Part shown: in pieces, positions 14,301-28,500 of the stretch | Numbering within the stretch: the stretch's first letter is position 1 | How the letters are laid out: every line of letters begins with the position of its first letter | Assembly: GCA_030248215.1 (NCBI GenBank) | Contig: JASANG010000336.1 | Location: 51,706-115,705, forward strand | Source of the DNA: Enoplolaimus lenunculus | Lineage: Eukaryota; Nematoda; Enoplea; Enoplida; Thoracostomopsidae | Reading direction: 5' to 3' | DNA: 64,000 bases | Position numbers and translations under genes: made by a program | The notes under the pieces: generated by a model | Told to the model about the DNA's origin: nothing | Database searches by the model: none | The model's input: only the letters and a program-made list of their open reading frames with translations

Positions 14301-17300
14301 ATCAGAATTTACGACTAACAGATTTTCTGGTAGTGTGACCAAGTTTACTGAGGCACCCGGAATGCGGCCTCTTGTTGGGCCAAGGCCGCAATCCTAGGGT
14401 TGGCTGGCACGCGAGGGTAGTGTTCGCTTCAGCACTGCATTTGCATCTTTCATCTGTTAGTTTATCTATTGTAATGAGCTTTGATGGTGAAAAATCGATG
14501 GGTTTTAACAGTTTTCGTGGATACTGGCTGCGAGAAAACACATGGTAGTTTTGTGGTTACTTTTGCACGATTGGTGTTGAAAAATTATTTTTTTATTTTG
14601 ATTATTACTGACGCCGCTTTGGATTTCGTTGGTTCCGATAGATTACGGTTATTGTGGAACGAAACCGTAAGTAAACTTAGCGAGGGCCGGGTTACATTTT
14701 ATATTACTGATAGTCTAATTCTACAAGCGTAAAGTGCGGATTAGTTAACGAATGCTTAAGTTGCACATGGGTGCAACTCAGAGTGGAACTTTGCCCGCGG
14801 GTAAAAGCGGGTCGGGTAAAATTTGAGCCGTGTGTATACCCACGGGCAAAGATTTGTATCCCGCGGGTAAAAAAATTGACAGTTTTTACCAGCGCCAAAC
14901 CTTAAAAGTTAAGTTGCAAAACATACGCTTTTAACTAAGCTAGTCAGTGAGCGTTGACAAACCAAAAGCTATATGCTGTATTTATTTGGGCTTAAAATTT
15001 ATTTTGTTATTCCTAGTAAACTTTTATCCGTAAAATTCGTCGGAGCTATAACGCAAAACTTCATTAAAGTGCAAATCACCAGCGATGTTTAAAATACTGG
15101 TTTAACTTCATGCGCGGGTAAAAGGCGTGTAGTGGGTAGATCTCTTTAGCGTTGGCAAACCCGCGGGTAAAAATTCTTTATTTGCCTGGGTAAAGCGCGG
15201 GTTGGGTAAAAATCCGTGCGCACATCCCACTCTGGTGCAGCAGTGGCTACTAGTTTTGTTTAAACTAGTACTTGAAGTAAACGCCTTGGTTTACCAAAAG
15301 ACACTACACCATCCTTAAAACTACAAAAAACCCTGGCGAACAACTTACAGGCGGTGCTTTCAACCACTGCTCGATAACTTTAATTATCGATGAAATAATT
15401 TTCGATGTTGTCGACGATTTTTCAAGCAAAACGCACAACACAGAGTTGATGAATTGCTTGCGTAAATCCGGTGTCAGCGGTTCGTTGTGTTGAGCCATTA
15501 AGTCCAACGCAATTGAGAGCATTTCCGCAGTCGCTAAAACAATAAAATACGACAATAGAGCATTATTTTCTAAGAGTACAAAATTCTACACAGGATGTAA
15601 CTGTAATAAATTTTTCGAAGACCGTGTACACTGTAATGTTATTTCAAACACATTTGAATTTTGTTCAATTATATGAAGCCTTTGCAGGTGAAAGCCGGGC
15701 CCGCCTTTTGAGCAAGCTAACCTAAGCGAGCCGTACAAGTTTAGTTCTCGGCCTAATTCTTGACCCACGGGTCATTTAGAAAGGTAGGATTGGTGCAGTA
15801 TTTAAAATCGAACCAGCTATTAATTCGTGTAACACATCTGCAGGTTCAACATTCGGGCTCAAAAGTATAATTTTACAAGTCTCTGTAACAATATGCACTG
15901 AACAGGGATAGGTCGAGGGTGGGGGAGGCGAGACCTGTCAATGGAAAAGTCCCCTCCTACCATACACGTTTTTTTTTACTTTTGCGCTGTTCATGCAATT
16001 TAATTTTAGCGTCTAACTTTTATATACGAAAAAATTTAGCTACGAAGTTGTAGGTTTATCTATAAAGGCACAGAAACCGAACGACTTTACCGGACTGACA
16101 CAAACATAAATTTGGTGTTAAAAATGATTAAAAATTGTGGTTGGTTTCCCATCCACCTTATATGCATTGCGTTACCCACCGATACACATGGTTTATTTTA
16201 AGCTTGACTTTAGCTTATAGCGTACCACGGCTCCTGGTACACACGCGCTGTGGCCGTTTGGTGATGGGTCCGGATCGCGCCGGGCCGGCCCTTAAAGCCA
16301 TTACCAGTTTCACGACCCATTTGCGAAACATAACAACGATTCGACAATTTTCCAAATTTGGCTCCCATTTAGATTCTATGCTTCGAACGAAGCCTAAGCT
16401 ACAAGCAAAAAGGAAATGCACGGTGGCATTTTGTGTGCCCAGCTATTTTAAGCAAGTTGTTTTCGATTTTAATATTTTACACAATTTTCAAAAACAATAA
16501 ATTAAAAACATAAGCTGTTAAAAACAGCAACTTTATCGCACATTCAAGCATCATATCGGCAGTGGCGGATCCAGGATCTCAAAATGGGGGGCCCAAAATT
16601 TCACAGGTAATAAACTTACTTTTGACCTATACACAAACCACGAACTATTGTCACAAAACTGCTATAGAATTTTTGTCGAGATGTTGTTGGGGGGGCCCAC
16701 GGCCGGGGTGGCCCCCCATGGATCCGCCATTGCATATCGGTAACTATTCTTAAGGTACGCTTGCTTCATAAGCCGCTTAGTTCAATACCGTGAATCGATA
16801 TGTTGCTGATTTGAACACATTAATCTATATTTATGGATTTTATCTTGTGTTTAAGCGTACTAATCGCAAATATATTAGTTATATTACAATTTTCAGTTAT
16901 TCGAAACTACTACTAATTCTGTACAGACGTATTCGTTGTGCTCGAAACATTCATCAAATGCGTACAACCCGTCCAAAGTTAGCGATGAGCAGGGATGTCG
17001 TGTGGCGTAAGAATTTTCACGCGCACCCCAGCTAATTCGACCACCCCGGGATATTTTCGTAGGATCCCGGTGGTGATTCCCGCCGAATATCGCCGTTCAT
17101 GGATGTCGTGGCGTAAGAATTTTCACGCGCACCCCAGCTAATTCCACCACCCCGGGATATTTTCGTAGGATCCCGGTGGTGATTCCGCCGAATATCGCCG
17201 TTACGATCGCTGCCACCCCGCCAATTTCTCAGCGTTCTGATAGTTATGCAGGTATGCGATACAGATCGAACGATTAGCTTGCAATCAGTCATTAAACAAG

Positions 17301-20300
17301 CATGCACTAAGATTTTATGAAACTACCAGATGTCCTTTAATCATGTCAATAGTTATTTTTCTCACTTATAAAACACTTCATGCACTGTCGTTGGCGCTGA
17401 GGCTCGAAGTATTAAAGACGTGCCTGCAGAAAATTGTTTATTTACAATATACATAGAATTTCCTGACCCCACGACTGGCATAGATTACACCTTAGTGTCC
17501 TAACCTTCGTCACCAAAAAAAAACTATTACGTATTTACGCATTGGAGTTAAAACTAGTCAACAATTGTTTAGATTTGCTCACAAATGCAATTATAATTGA
17601 CAATGCATCGCTTTACCTGCATCGGTAACTCGAGATGACAGTATAATTTTTCACGCTGTTGTTAAGTATGTATTTTGTCAGTTTCATGCATACAGCGAAC
17701 ATTGCGCAAATACTTCTCGCTGAACGTTTTTTGTATCATGGATTTCACTTCAATAGCCTCACTGGCGGATGCAACGGGAACCCACTGTCAGTCTAGGTAG
17801 GAACCAGGATATCAGACCTTTCTACCAAGCAGCTGGAAAAGCGGGTTACGGCTGGTTTCGAACAAGCGACCTTCTGCGTGTCAGGCAGACGCTGTTACCA
17901 CTGCGCCACGCAGCCCGCCTCTCCAAATGCATGTTTCGTCGACTATATGTGTTGACTGTACAACACAATGTGCATTGCATTTATTGCATATGCACCAGGA
18001 CAAGCATGTCTCACATGCTTACACCCACCACGGCTTAGGTCACCCCAACAGAAATAAAAAACCGAGATTTTGTATTAAGCTTTACTACTACAATGGCGTT
18101 CGGCTTCTCGCTCGCTTCGTGTCGGGCGGCCCGCCGTTGCTGAAATTTCGGCGTCGCCAATAAATGGACCATAACTTGTCTATCGGGTTTGTCATACACA
18201 CACAGTACACATAGCCACGAATTCATTTTAGTATCGTGAGTCCCCATTTTTTCAATTGTCTATACAAAAACTTCTGTGCAATGTTGTACACCATTCGACT
18301 CAGCTTCGAAAACTGTGTCGAAGGGCACATAACTTTTTTTTTAGTTTTTCAAAAAAATATTTTTGGTAACAAAACGAAAACTTGTGATACCTTTTTCAAA
18401 AGTGAAATTGTTATTGAAACCCAACCTTAACGTTGGGCGTGGAGGTCATGACCAGCCCAATATTGCAACAAATTTCAAAATCGGTCCATTTTTAAGAAGC
18501 GACGGCTGGAGGAATGCCCGAAATCACCAGAAACCACGCGAATTAAATTACACAAAACTTAAACTCTACCCGGTACGCAACTCAGTTAACTTATGCTACT
18601 CAAATTAATCGCAAGCGCTCTGCACGGGGAGAGCCCCTGCTGCCGCCTTTGGGCTACGGTCCCTAATACAAATACATATTAATATTTTAATATGCATATT
18701 CATACAGATGCGCAGTTGCCGAGCAACACAATTTAGATCTTGAAACCTAAGCAAATTCGTTAGTTTGGTGAGAGGACTAAGTGAAGCTTGTAATGATCGT
18801 GTTTATATCTCTCTATATATTTTACCTATTAATCCAAGTCTAAAGTTCTTTTAATATGTTTTATAAGCTAAAGAGTCTATTTTTCTACATCAATATAGCC
18901 ACCCACCATCATAGGGTGGCATATCATTTATGATCGTTGTCTAAATCTACTTAGAATAAACCCTATACTTGAGTTCAAAGTTTACAATATGTCAATGAGT
19001 GTTGAGCCATGGATCGCACACCATTACAGATTTCCATACCTACACACGTTGGTTGGCACAATTTGGAAGCAATTATAGTCAATGGTTGCAGACAACAAGC
19101 TATCAAATACTAATTATTGCTTTGGTGTCTAATTATAAACTAACTTATTTATTCTGTTCATTATCAGATCGCTAAAGTTTGCACTAGAAAATGTAGACTA
19201 GTTTATATAAGTGATCATACGAATTCATGTGCACATTTAGAAATCCGGTGTCACAGGTGCATTTTTTCCCCCGTAAAAATCCACCTAGGTGCAATTTTCC
19301 CCCGGAAAATTTCATCTAGTTGCATTTTTCCTCCAGAAAAATCCATCTAGGTGTATTTTCCCCCGGAAAAACCGACCTAGGTGCATTTTTTCAACGGAAA
19401 GAATCCAACTAGGTGTATTTTGCGCCCCGAAAAAAATCCATCGAGGTCCATTTTGCCAACCAAGGATTATACTAAATGCGAGTGTACTATATTGTAACGC
19501 ATGTATATCATGTACATAATGAATACATGATATATTTACATGCTTTTATATAGTTCTTTTTTCATGCTTTATTTACAAAATCGTAATGGTCTTCATTCAA
19601 GTGATCTAGGTAAATAGCTTTTTCGGTTTTTGTTTGTCCCCCAATTAGAGTGAGGTTGAATGATAGCCATCTTTTCTTGTTTTCGGCAGATGTCTGATGC
19701 ACACCAAATGCGATATTATTGCATTGAATTGTAGCAACTTTACAATATCTGAATGATTATGATATGTTGATTTTCATTCAAACCCAAGTGCATTTCCCTG
19801 GTATGTATCAAGTTGGATTATTCCGGGGGAAAATTGCACCTAGGTGGATTTTTCCGGGGGGAAAATTGCACCTAGGTAGATTTTTCCGGGGGGAAAATTG
19901 CACCTAGGTGGATTTTTCCGGGGGGAAAATTGCACCTAGATGGATTTTTCCGGGGGGAAAATTGCACCTAGGTGGATTTTACCGGGGGGGAAATGGACGG
20001 GGGAAAAATGCACCTGTGACACAGGCAAATTTTGCCTCAAATTGACCAATAAAATTTCGCAGCTGTAATGAGAACATCTGAGCTGTGATGGGAGTAAACT
20101 ACCAATGTGCCATCGTATCTATCAATCAAGATTCATTTTCTAGTTTTCTAAGCTAACGCCTCTAAGCCTATAACTAATAAGCCTAAACCTAAAGCCTAAG
20201 CAAACTTTTCCACCGTTAGGGGGAAACTACAAAAGTGCCATCGTATATATTAACGAGCATTCATTTCCTAGTTGTAGCAAAAACTGCCGATGCTAGAGGT

Positions 20301-23300
20301 CGTTGCAAATTTCATTTAAACTCATCACTCCTTAGCCAGCTAGCGATATCCCGTACAACCAAACGAGAAGATGTTAATAACCACTTTTCAACGATATTTA
20401 TCAATTTTTTCCTAACATAAATAATTTAGTCTTAAACTCTAGTATAGTATCTATATACGAACTCCAATAATTATACAATCAATCACTATTAAACTGTATA
20501 TATGTATTTTTTGTTTTGGTTGTATCTAGGCACGTAGCCAGTTCCACATATATACTACGAGGGCCGAATAATTTAGTCGGAGCATACGTGGATTGTACAG
20601 GAATTAAAGGTACAGGTGTGGGATCACGACGTAACTTAGAGGTACACCTTGGTTAAAAAAATTTTCGAGAGGGGGCAGTTACTCTGCCGGAAAACGCAAA
20701 ACGTTTTTGGATCCCAGATATGCTCAAAACAAGCACTTTAACCGCACAAGATAAAATTTTTTAATTTAAAAAATTCAATATTCGGAAATGGTGAATACAT
20801 TGATTGACCTCATTTATATTACCGAAACTTTTCCTCAAACAAGCAATAGCGATCCCAGAGTCTTTTTCACCAGGGATGCTTCTATGTCTTGTAGCTCAGG
20901 TATGAATTTTTTAATTGTTTTTTTCTCATTTTTGCTTCCAGCAAATCAACTGTATACAAACATACTTCCCTCCCAACGCGACCGCACCCCTGCAAACGAC
21001 GTTTTAAACTTTGCCGAGAACGGATTAGTTTATTAAATCAACCGTGACCCGTTAAAAACAAAATTCATATAGCGTGATAGCAGCGTTCAGACAGGTGTTT
21101 TGTAGTGTTTAATAACGCGATTAAAACAGCTTCAATAACAACCATGATGCTAGGGAGTAGCCACTGTAAATTGACGAGGTCAAGCCTGTCCCCTGTGACG
21201 ATTTTTTTGCTCTGTGATTTTCGAGAACTGTTTCAGTTGCTAGCAAGACACACCTGCACTAAAATGTTTATACAAACATTCCCTCTGACCTTTCCAAAAT
21301 CGTAGCTACAGCCCTTCTGCTTTTCGAAACAAATACAACGCCGTAAAAATTAATTATTTCTTTAAATTTAGCATATCAGTTTCGACCGATGTTAAGGAAT
21401 AATTATTTTCTATGTTAGTACAGATATTCTACATTGAGTTTTCGCCATCAATTGTGCTTCTTGTTATATTTTTTTTACACCGATATATATGGTGATGCGC
21501 TTAACGTACTTGAGAACGTGTACCAGGGTGCAAAGCGGAACTGGATAATACCGGAATCGTAATCGGAACAGCAAATTTATGCCAGAATTCTAATCAGAAT
21601 CGGAATCAGAACTAGAAATTATTTGAGTACACGGATAATTTGTATTAACAAATATAATGTTGATTTAAGGTGTCCGTTGGCTGGTAACCGGTTTCAAAAA
21701 CGTCGCATGAACCAATTGGTGATGATTTTTAGTTCTGTAAAGCTGAAGTACACTCTATTATGATAAGTTAATTCATCGAAAAGCGAGAAGCCAACGGCCA
21801 TTTTTTGTAGCACAACAGCAGTAAAAAATCTGTAAGGTCTCATTACTGTTTTATCTTAAAAAATTTTCTGATGGGAACGCACCTTCGCCACCACGATTGG
21901 ATACGTCCCTGCAGGCAAGAATGCCTTCAATGCAACAACCAAACACAACCCATGATTTAATTTCCCGTCGCTAAATAAGTGATTTCTCAAATACACCAAA
22001 CAATGTACCAATAGGAGACGGGACTCGTCGATCCGAACATTTTTTACCAACCAGAGCCACTCCTACTATCGTTACCCATCTGCCAATTCTATTTAAAAAG
22101 GTAATATATCATTCGATTACCCGTATCGAACCCTAAGCATCCAAATTCCTGGACACATCACGTCAGGATGCAAACGGGATTCCTCCAATTTAAATTCAGC
22201 TCAGGTTTCGATTCTAGTAAAAAAATTTTTCCGTTTCGATTCCGGCAAAATTCAGTTTCGTTTTGTACCCTGAACTCCATTGAGTATCCCTGTACCGGTT
22301 TCCCATACTTGTCCTGTGTCCTAGTATTTCATTCAAACCCCATTCCCAAAAACACAAAACAATATATATAGATTTGGAACGTGACATTCGTTAGCATCCA
22401 TTTCAAACGTAATTATTAGCGTTTGTGTATTCGTTCGTCCGCCCTAAAATTTGATACATTTTGTTTGCTTTCGGCTTTAGGTTTGTTTTACTGAACGGTG
22501 CTGGCTGGCCCTGTCGCAGTGTGCAATTTGAGAACCATTTTGTTGTTGTTGTTGTTTTAATGTTGTTTCATAATACAAGTAAATCCTTGGAAATATAGCA
22601 TATTATTTGTTTTTATTTCATTTTGGATAACAATTGCTGCCGCGCAGTTATACTCTCAAAACTGTGTTCCAAGTTTCATATATTCGAAAAATCAAATACA
22701 TCCGCAAGTACATCTAAACATCAAATTAGTCGTTCTTTTCTTTCCGGTTCCGCTATTTATCTTCCGGTTTCACTGTGTTAGATGACACCAAATGAGTGTA
22801 TAAGCTTTGAATATCTATCGGACGACAAGTTGTCCGGCGACGAGTTGTCCGAAGATTCATTATAATCTGCTGAACTGATCCTGTATGCCAGCATATGATC
22901 TCTGTCTCCACAAAGTGTGCTGAAGATGACCAAAACGCAACACGCGCTGGTACATTTTGTACCACTCCGAATTGAAACAATTTGGATAGTTTTGTCTATG
23001 GAATCATCCACTTTTCATCTACGTATCATTAATGAATACTGTTTAAAATATAAGTAGTTAAAAATACGAAAAGTTTGTAGCAACAGCAAATTGCATGCTA
23101 TAAATATTGACTTTTTTAGCTATCTCATCCTTGCGGTAATCAACAGTTTTTTTTAAATTTTTACAAACACAGATCACCGTCTCGGCTCCAGGCCCATAAT
23201 GCGAGTAGAATGGGTTAGTGCAGGATGCGACCAGAACATTAATTTCCCACGCACCGGAGCCGAATAGTGAATTTTTTACCGGAACCGGATATTAACCGGA

Positions 23301-25456
23301 TATAGCATCTAAAGTTGTGCACTTGTTATAATTGACTCGGACAATAGCGCGAGATTACCTTTAAAGAATTAAACGCCAAATGTTAGTTGAATTTTTCATT
23401 TATGCTGCAACGTATCAAAACTTGAACTTGTTGACTTGATAAACAAATGTAATCGCAGTAAAATGTTAAAGACGCTCACTTCACTTGTAAAAGCAATTTT
23501 TGAAATACCGGACCACCACCGCAAATATCCGGTTTCCGGTTGGGGTCCCACCACGTCAAAGAAACCATTTGAATTTCCAACAGTCTTGCATACTATGTCA
23601 TTATTTAAGCTACGAATCTGCAGCCACTCGGGCCCGTAACCAACAAGGGGGGTGGGCTCAGCCCCCTAGAAAAATTTTGGCCCCCCTGGAAAATGTTCAA
23701 CCTTGTTTGTAAATAAACTTTGGTCTGCCCCCTCTGAAAAGTTTTTAGCTCCCCCTCATTAGCAACGTGAACTGCCAACGGGCCTGTAGCCATTCCATAC
23801 AATGTACGTACTGTTAGAGCTTCTTCAACCCCCCCCCCCCACTTTTACAGTGATTACAAGTCATTCATACGTATAAACCACTTCTGTTTTGTTGAAAACA
23901 ATTTTTTCCATGATACCCAACGGGACGCTTCACGACAGCAGACAACACTTCCGCGTTTGATTGTTTTAAGCCCATATCCTACAGTTCGGAGGCGTAGCTA
24001 CAGTACAATTTTTGGTTTTGATACGAAGAGGGCCTCATCAAATGCGCGTGCTGGTTGTTGATAGGTTGGCAACAAAAGTTCGGATTCGGAAAAAAATTTG
24101 CTGGTTTGGATCCGATTGTAAAAAAGCCGAATCCAACAGCCGAATCTAGCAATGTCCAGCAATATATTTTTTTCACTTTTAAACAATAAAAATTATTTTG
24201 AATAACTTGTTATACCGATCAATTCTTTTTGTTTCATGTCACAAAACTCAGAACTGAAGACGGGCACGAAATAATTGCGTTTGCGAAAAACGTAGATTTA
24301 TTGGAGTAATAAATGTAATTAGTCTTGCAGGTTGAAAACCAATGTTTAAATGTTTATTATATTGCGATTCTAAAACAAATTATTGATATATCGAAAATTT
24401 GCAAAATGGAAGAATCCGATTGATTCAGTGCCATCCTGGTTGTTGGCATATAAGTATATATGTTGTCCCAGTTTTAGTAACAAAAATAAATGTTTCCGAA
24501 TCAATAAGGAACCACGACCCACGTCATATTTGGGCATAGGAAGCGCCCCACTTGCACCAATTACATATTTAGTAAAAATAGTTGTAATGTATATATATAT
24601 TAATTTCAGCTAAATATTTAATTACTAATAATACAATTACACCTTTTTCAAAGTCATTCGAAAGTATAACCCAGGCGCCCCTCTGGCTACGCTACTTCAT
24701 GATCATAACCAGAATTCTGACTTGGTGAGAAGGGTTACACAAATAAGATTTATAAAACAAGTCTAACTCAAAGTAATGTTATCTCAGCTAATATCAAGGT
24801 TACGATGTATACCAAAACCTTCTCTGAAAACCCATTCAAGAAGCCAAGGCCCGAATGACCAACCAAGCTCCCGCTTGAACATACCTTGGCTATAGGTTTC
24901 TGTAATATATTCCGGTTTATTTTCATCCATTATGAATCAGCTTCTGCGGAATTATAAATAGTAAAAAGGTGCCGCTGTATATTGAACAGATAGTAATTTT
25001 CCATATTAACATAGAAGCTGATCGAGTGATGTAAATTTGTTGTTTCAAGAGGAATATTTTTGCGCAATTCTGTTCACACCGATGATATCATCTTTTCTAC
25101 TATTACACAAATACATCAAGGGTGTACACATGGGACAACTGGGCGGCAGGAATGGCAACCTCTGTATTTCTTAGGTTTCAATCTCGGTATTTGGCAGGTT
25201 TCGATCTCAGTTTTTTGAGTCTCGGAGGTTTTGAACCGAGACCAGAACTCGAGGGTTCAAGCAAATGTTGTTGGAACTGCGAATATGGGATCGACCGGAT
25301 ATAAATTTTACCGGATAGCGGAACCGGTGCCGAATAGTAAATTTTGTACCTGGGGACTTGAGGTGTCTAGACCCACGCTATGCGCCTGATTTAACAGTTC
25401 CTTGCATAAACAATTTTTTCAGAAGAACAACAACAACAACAACAACACTAATAATG

Positions 25457-25532
<76 letters not shown>

Positions 25533-28500
25533 CAGCAAAACAACATACAATACCAATAACTTGAAACCGTCTGAAGTAACGTCTACGTTAACAGGAGCTA
25601 ATAATTTACCAAGGAAAGGACATAAATCATCAAATAATCTGCCTGTCAACACTTGCACCTGCTCCAATCAACAGTTGAATAGTGCACCACGTTTTCCGTT
25701 TTTCGTCTAATTAGATTAGTGACAAAAATACGGATCAGGTTGAAAACATGATTTCTTAATACACGTTTAACTACCGATTACGTTAGTCGGCTATACAAAA
25801 AGTTGAAAAAAACGCTAAACACCCAAAAATTGAACGCATGCAAGAATACGTTACTACGCTTCTGACTTTTAACAATTACATTCAACCCCTACTTCACTTA
25901 AGGTTGGATCCAGAAAAAACAATGAACGGGGGTTCACATGTTAAGATTCACAACACACAGCGAACATAAGAAGTGAGCAAATAAATCAATACGTTAGTCC
26001 ATTTTACCTTCAACGCCAAATTCCTCACTAAAGAATATTGTTTTCGTAAACATAAGCTCGATTACAAATGGCAGTATCTTTGACGTAAGTACACAGTCAC
26101 TGATGCATTTCAACTGAAACCCACTTCGATTTTATATTTAACAAATTTTTTTCTATTTAACAATCAAGTGTTGTTCATGGGCAGCCAATGAACATCCCAG
26201 AGCCCCGCTTCTGCTCCGCTCATTACGTCGATAGTTACCGCGCACACCACCCATCACAAAAGCTTATGCCTCTACCAGGGTGCAAAGCGGAATAGCTTAT
26301 ACCGGAATCGGAATCGAAATCGGAACAGCAAATCTATACCGAAATCGGGACTACAAATTTTGTGATTATACGGATTATTTGAATTAACAAGTATAATATT
26401 GATTTAGGGTGTCAGTTGGCTGGCAACGATTCTCAAAAACGTCGCATGAACAAATTGGCAATCATTTTTCTACTCTGTGAAGTAAAACTACAATCAATTA
26501 TTGATAAGTTAACTCATCGAAAACAAGTTAACTCATCGAAAACAAGTTAACAGATAAATGATGCAGAATTTTCATACCACATATCACAAGTAGGCGTAAA
26601 CTTAAAATGCGGAAATTCCGATTCCGATTGATTGTGCAATCGGAACTCGTGTTGAATCGGAATTCTAATCGAAATCCGAATTCCGATTACACCCTGATCT
26701 CATCATGGTCCAGACTACATACTCCTATATATAAATCATAATTTTGTGATTTTCCGCCGAGACACCTCCGTACTTAAAAAACAAATTAAAACACGAATCA
26801 GGGCCTGAAATTTAACCAGCGGTGGCCAGTTTAAATTTATGTACGTCTGCATTAATCTTTTCTGGCTCAAAATTTTCAAAATGTCACACACACCACACCG
26901 CAAAAACATCATCCATTAAAAACTTCCCCAGGTAAAAATGCGACGACACAACGTTGTTTTGGGAGCAACACAACTGGTGCACCGCTGGCCGTCACACAAA
27001 ATTTGTTTACAATCAAAGCCGAACATCGACCGATTGTTTCAAAATTGTGGTGTTTATCTGTTGGCAAGTCAAACTTTCGAACAGCTCAACAAACAAAGAA
27101 CACTGAAAATCGAAACAGACAGTTCTACTTCCTACCAGGTTCGTGTGTACATAGGAGAATGGACAGAGGGGATATGTCCCCTCATAAAACTTCTGGAGAG
27201 TCGACAAGAAAGTACTTTTAACAGGCTTCAGAAAATTTCCTCTCTTGGATTTACAGGTTATATGCGGGTCCATGGCACGTTATATACCAGTCGTAGTGGG
27301 ACTACATTTATTGAGCGAACCTCGGACACACGTAAGCAATTAAGGTAATATGCAAATTAGTTATTAGCTAACTATTCATTTATCGGTTTTGGAGGTTTGT
27401 AAACAATTTATTCAGATTCCTCGCACCCAAAAACCTTCAGTGAACCCTAAAAATTGTTGAAATAATTAAAAAAAGTCCTAGTTTTGTCTTGTCAATTAAG
27501 CTAATATGCAAATTAATTATTAGCTAACTATTCAATTATCGGTTTTGGATGTTTGTAAACTATTTATTCAAATTCCATGCACCTAAAAACCCTTTAGTGC
27601 TGAAATTACATTGCTTTTAACCTTGATAATTAGTGAAATATTGTGAAAAAAGTCTAATTTACGCTTATAACCTATGCTAATATGGAAATTATCTATTAGC
27701 TAACTGCTCATCCATCGGTTTTGGAGGTTTGTAAACAGTCTACACAGATTCCTCGCACCCAAAAACCCTTTAATGCTAAAATTAGATTGCTTCTAACTGT
27801 AATAATTAGTGAAATATTGTGGAAAGTACTAATTTAGGCTTAATTAATTATGCAAATTAGCCTGTAGCTAATAAACGGCTCAAAATTTTAAAACCCCAAT
27901 GCGAGGTTAACACTCCAGGATAACTGGCTTTCAAACAAAAAAAGTTTATCAAAATCGGTTCGGCCGTTCCTGAGATTCTTTTTGGACGGACAGACGGACG
28001 GACGGACGGACATCCACCTTTCGACCCCCAAGTACAAAACATAAAACGCTTCGCGAAACTCCGAGCTTCGCTCAATGAGATGGGCTCAGCTAGAAGCGCA
28101 GCTAGACAGGTTCCAACTGTGCCAAGGCCCACTCTAATGACTTTGACACAATTATGTCTATAAATATCTAAATGCTTACTGAGCCAAATACAACTTAAAC
28201 ACAAAACGATACAAAGTTAACTAGCTCGACACACCCTCAACAAGGGTCTTGGCTAGACCCATGGGCTCAGCTTTTATCGTAAAAGTTTGCCTATGACTAC
28301 ACCTGTATGCCCACCTAAAATTTGTTAACCCCTTTCCCCACAAACTTCTAGCGTTCTGGATGGCTCCAGACTTGATCCTATTAAACGACCTTGTCTGTCC
28401 AGCCCCACCCACCAAAAATTCCTTCGTAGACAAAATTTTTCTACCATAGATGTTGTTAAAAAACTTCAGCGCGGCGATGCGCAGGACCGAGACTTGACTG

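Noticed and set aside
16135-16500. 121-codon plus-strand open frame
   Set aside because: Hydrophobic/basic composition without motif, spans G/C-rich transposon-like sequence, no supporting splice sites; judged a chance frame.
25358-25710. Poly-Asn, poly-Ile and poly-Leu open frames
   Set aside because: Products of the (CAA)n(TAA)n microsatellite in three frames.
26938-27348. 136-codon plus-strand frame beginning MRRHNVVLGATQ
   Set aside because: The first part has reasonable codon use and a possible acceptor (ttccccag) before it, so a 5' exon of the nested gene is conceivable, but no domain is recognisable and the second half runs into the 27.35-kb repeat units; not called.
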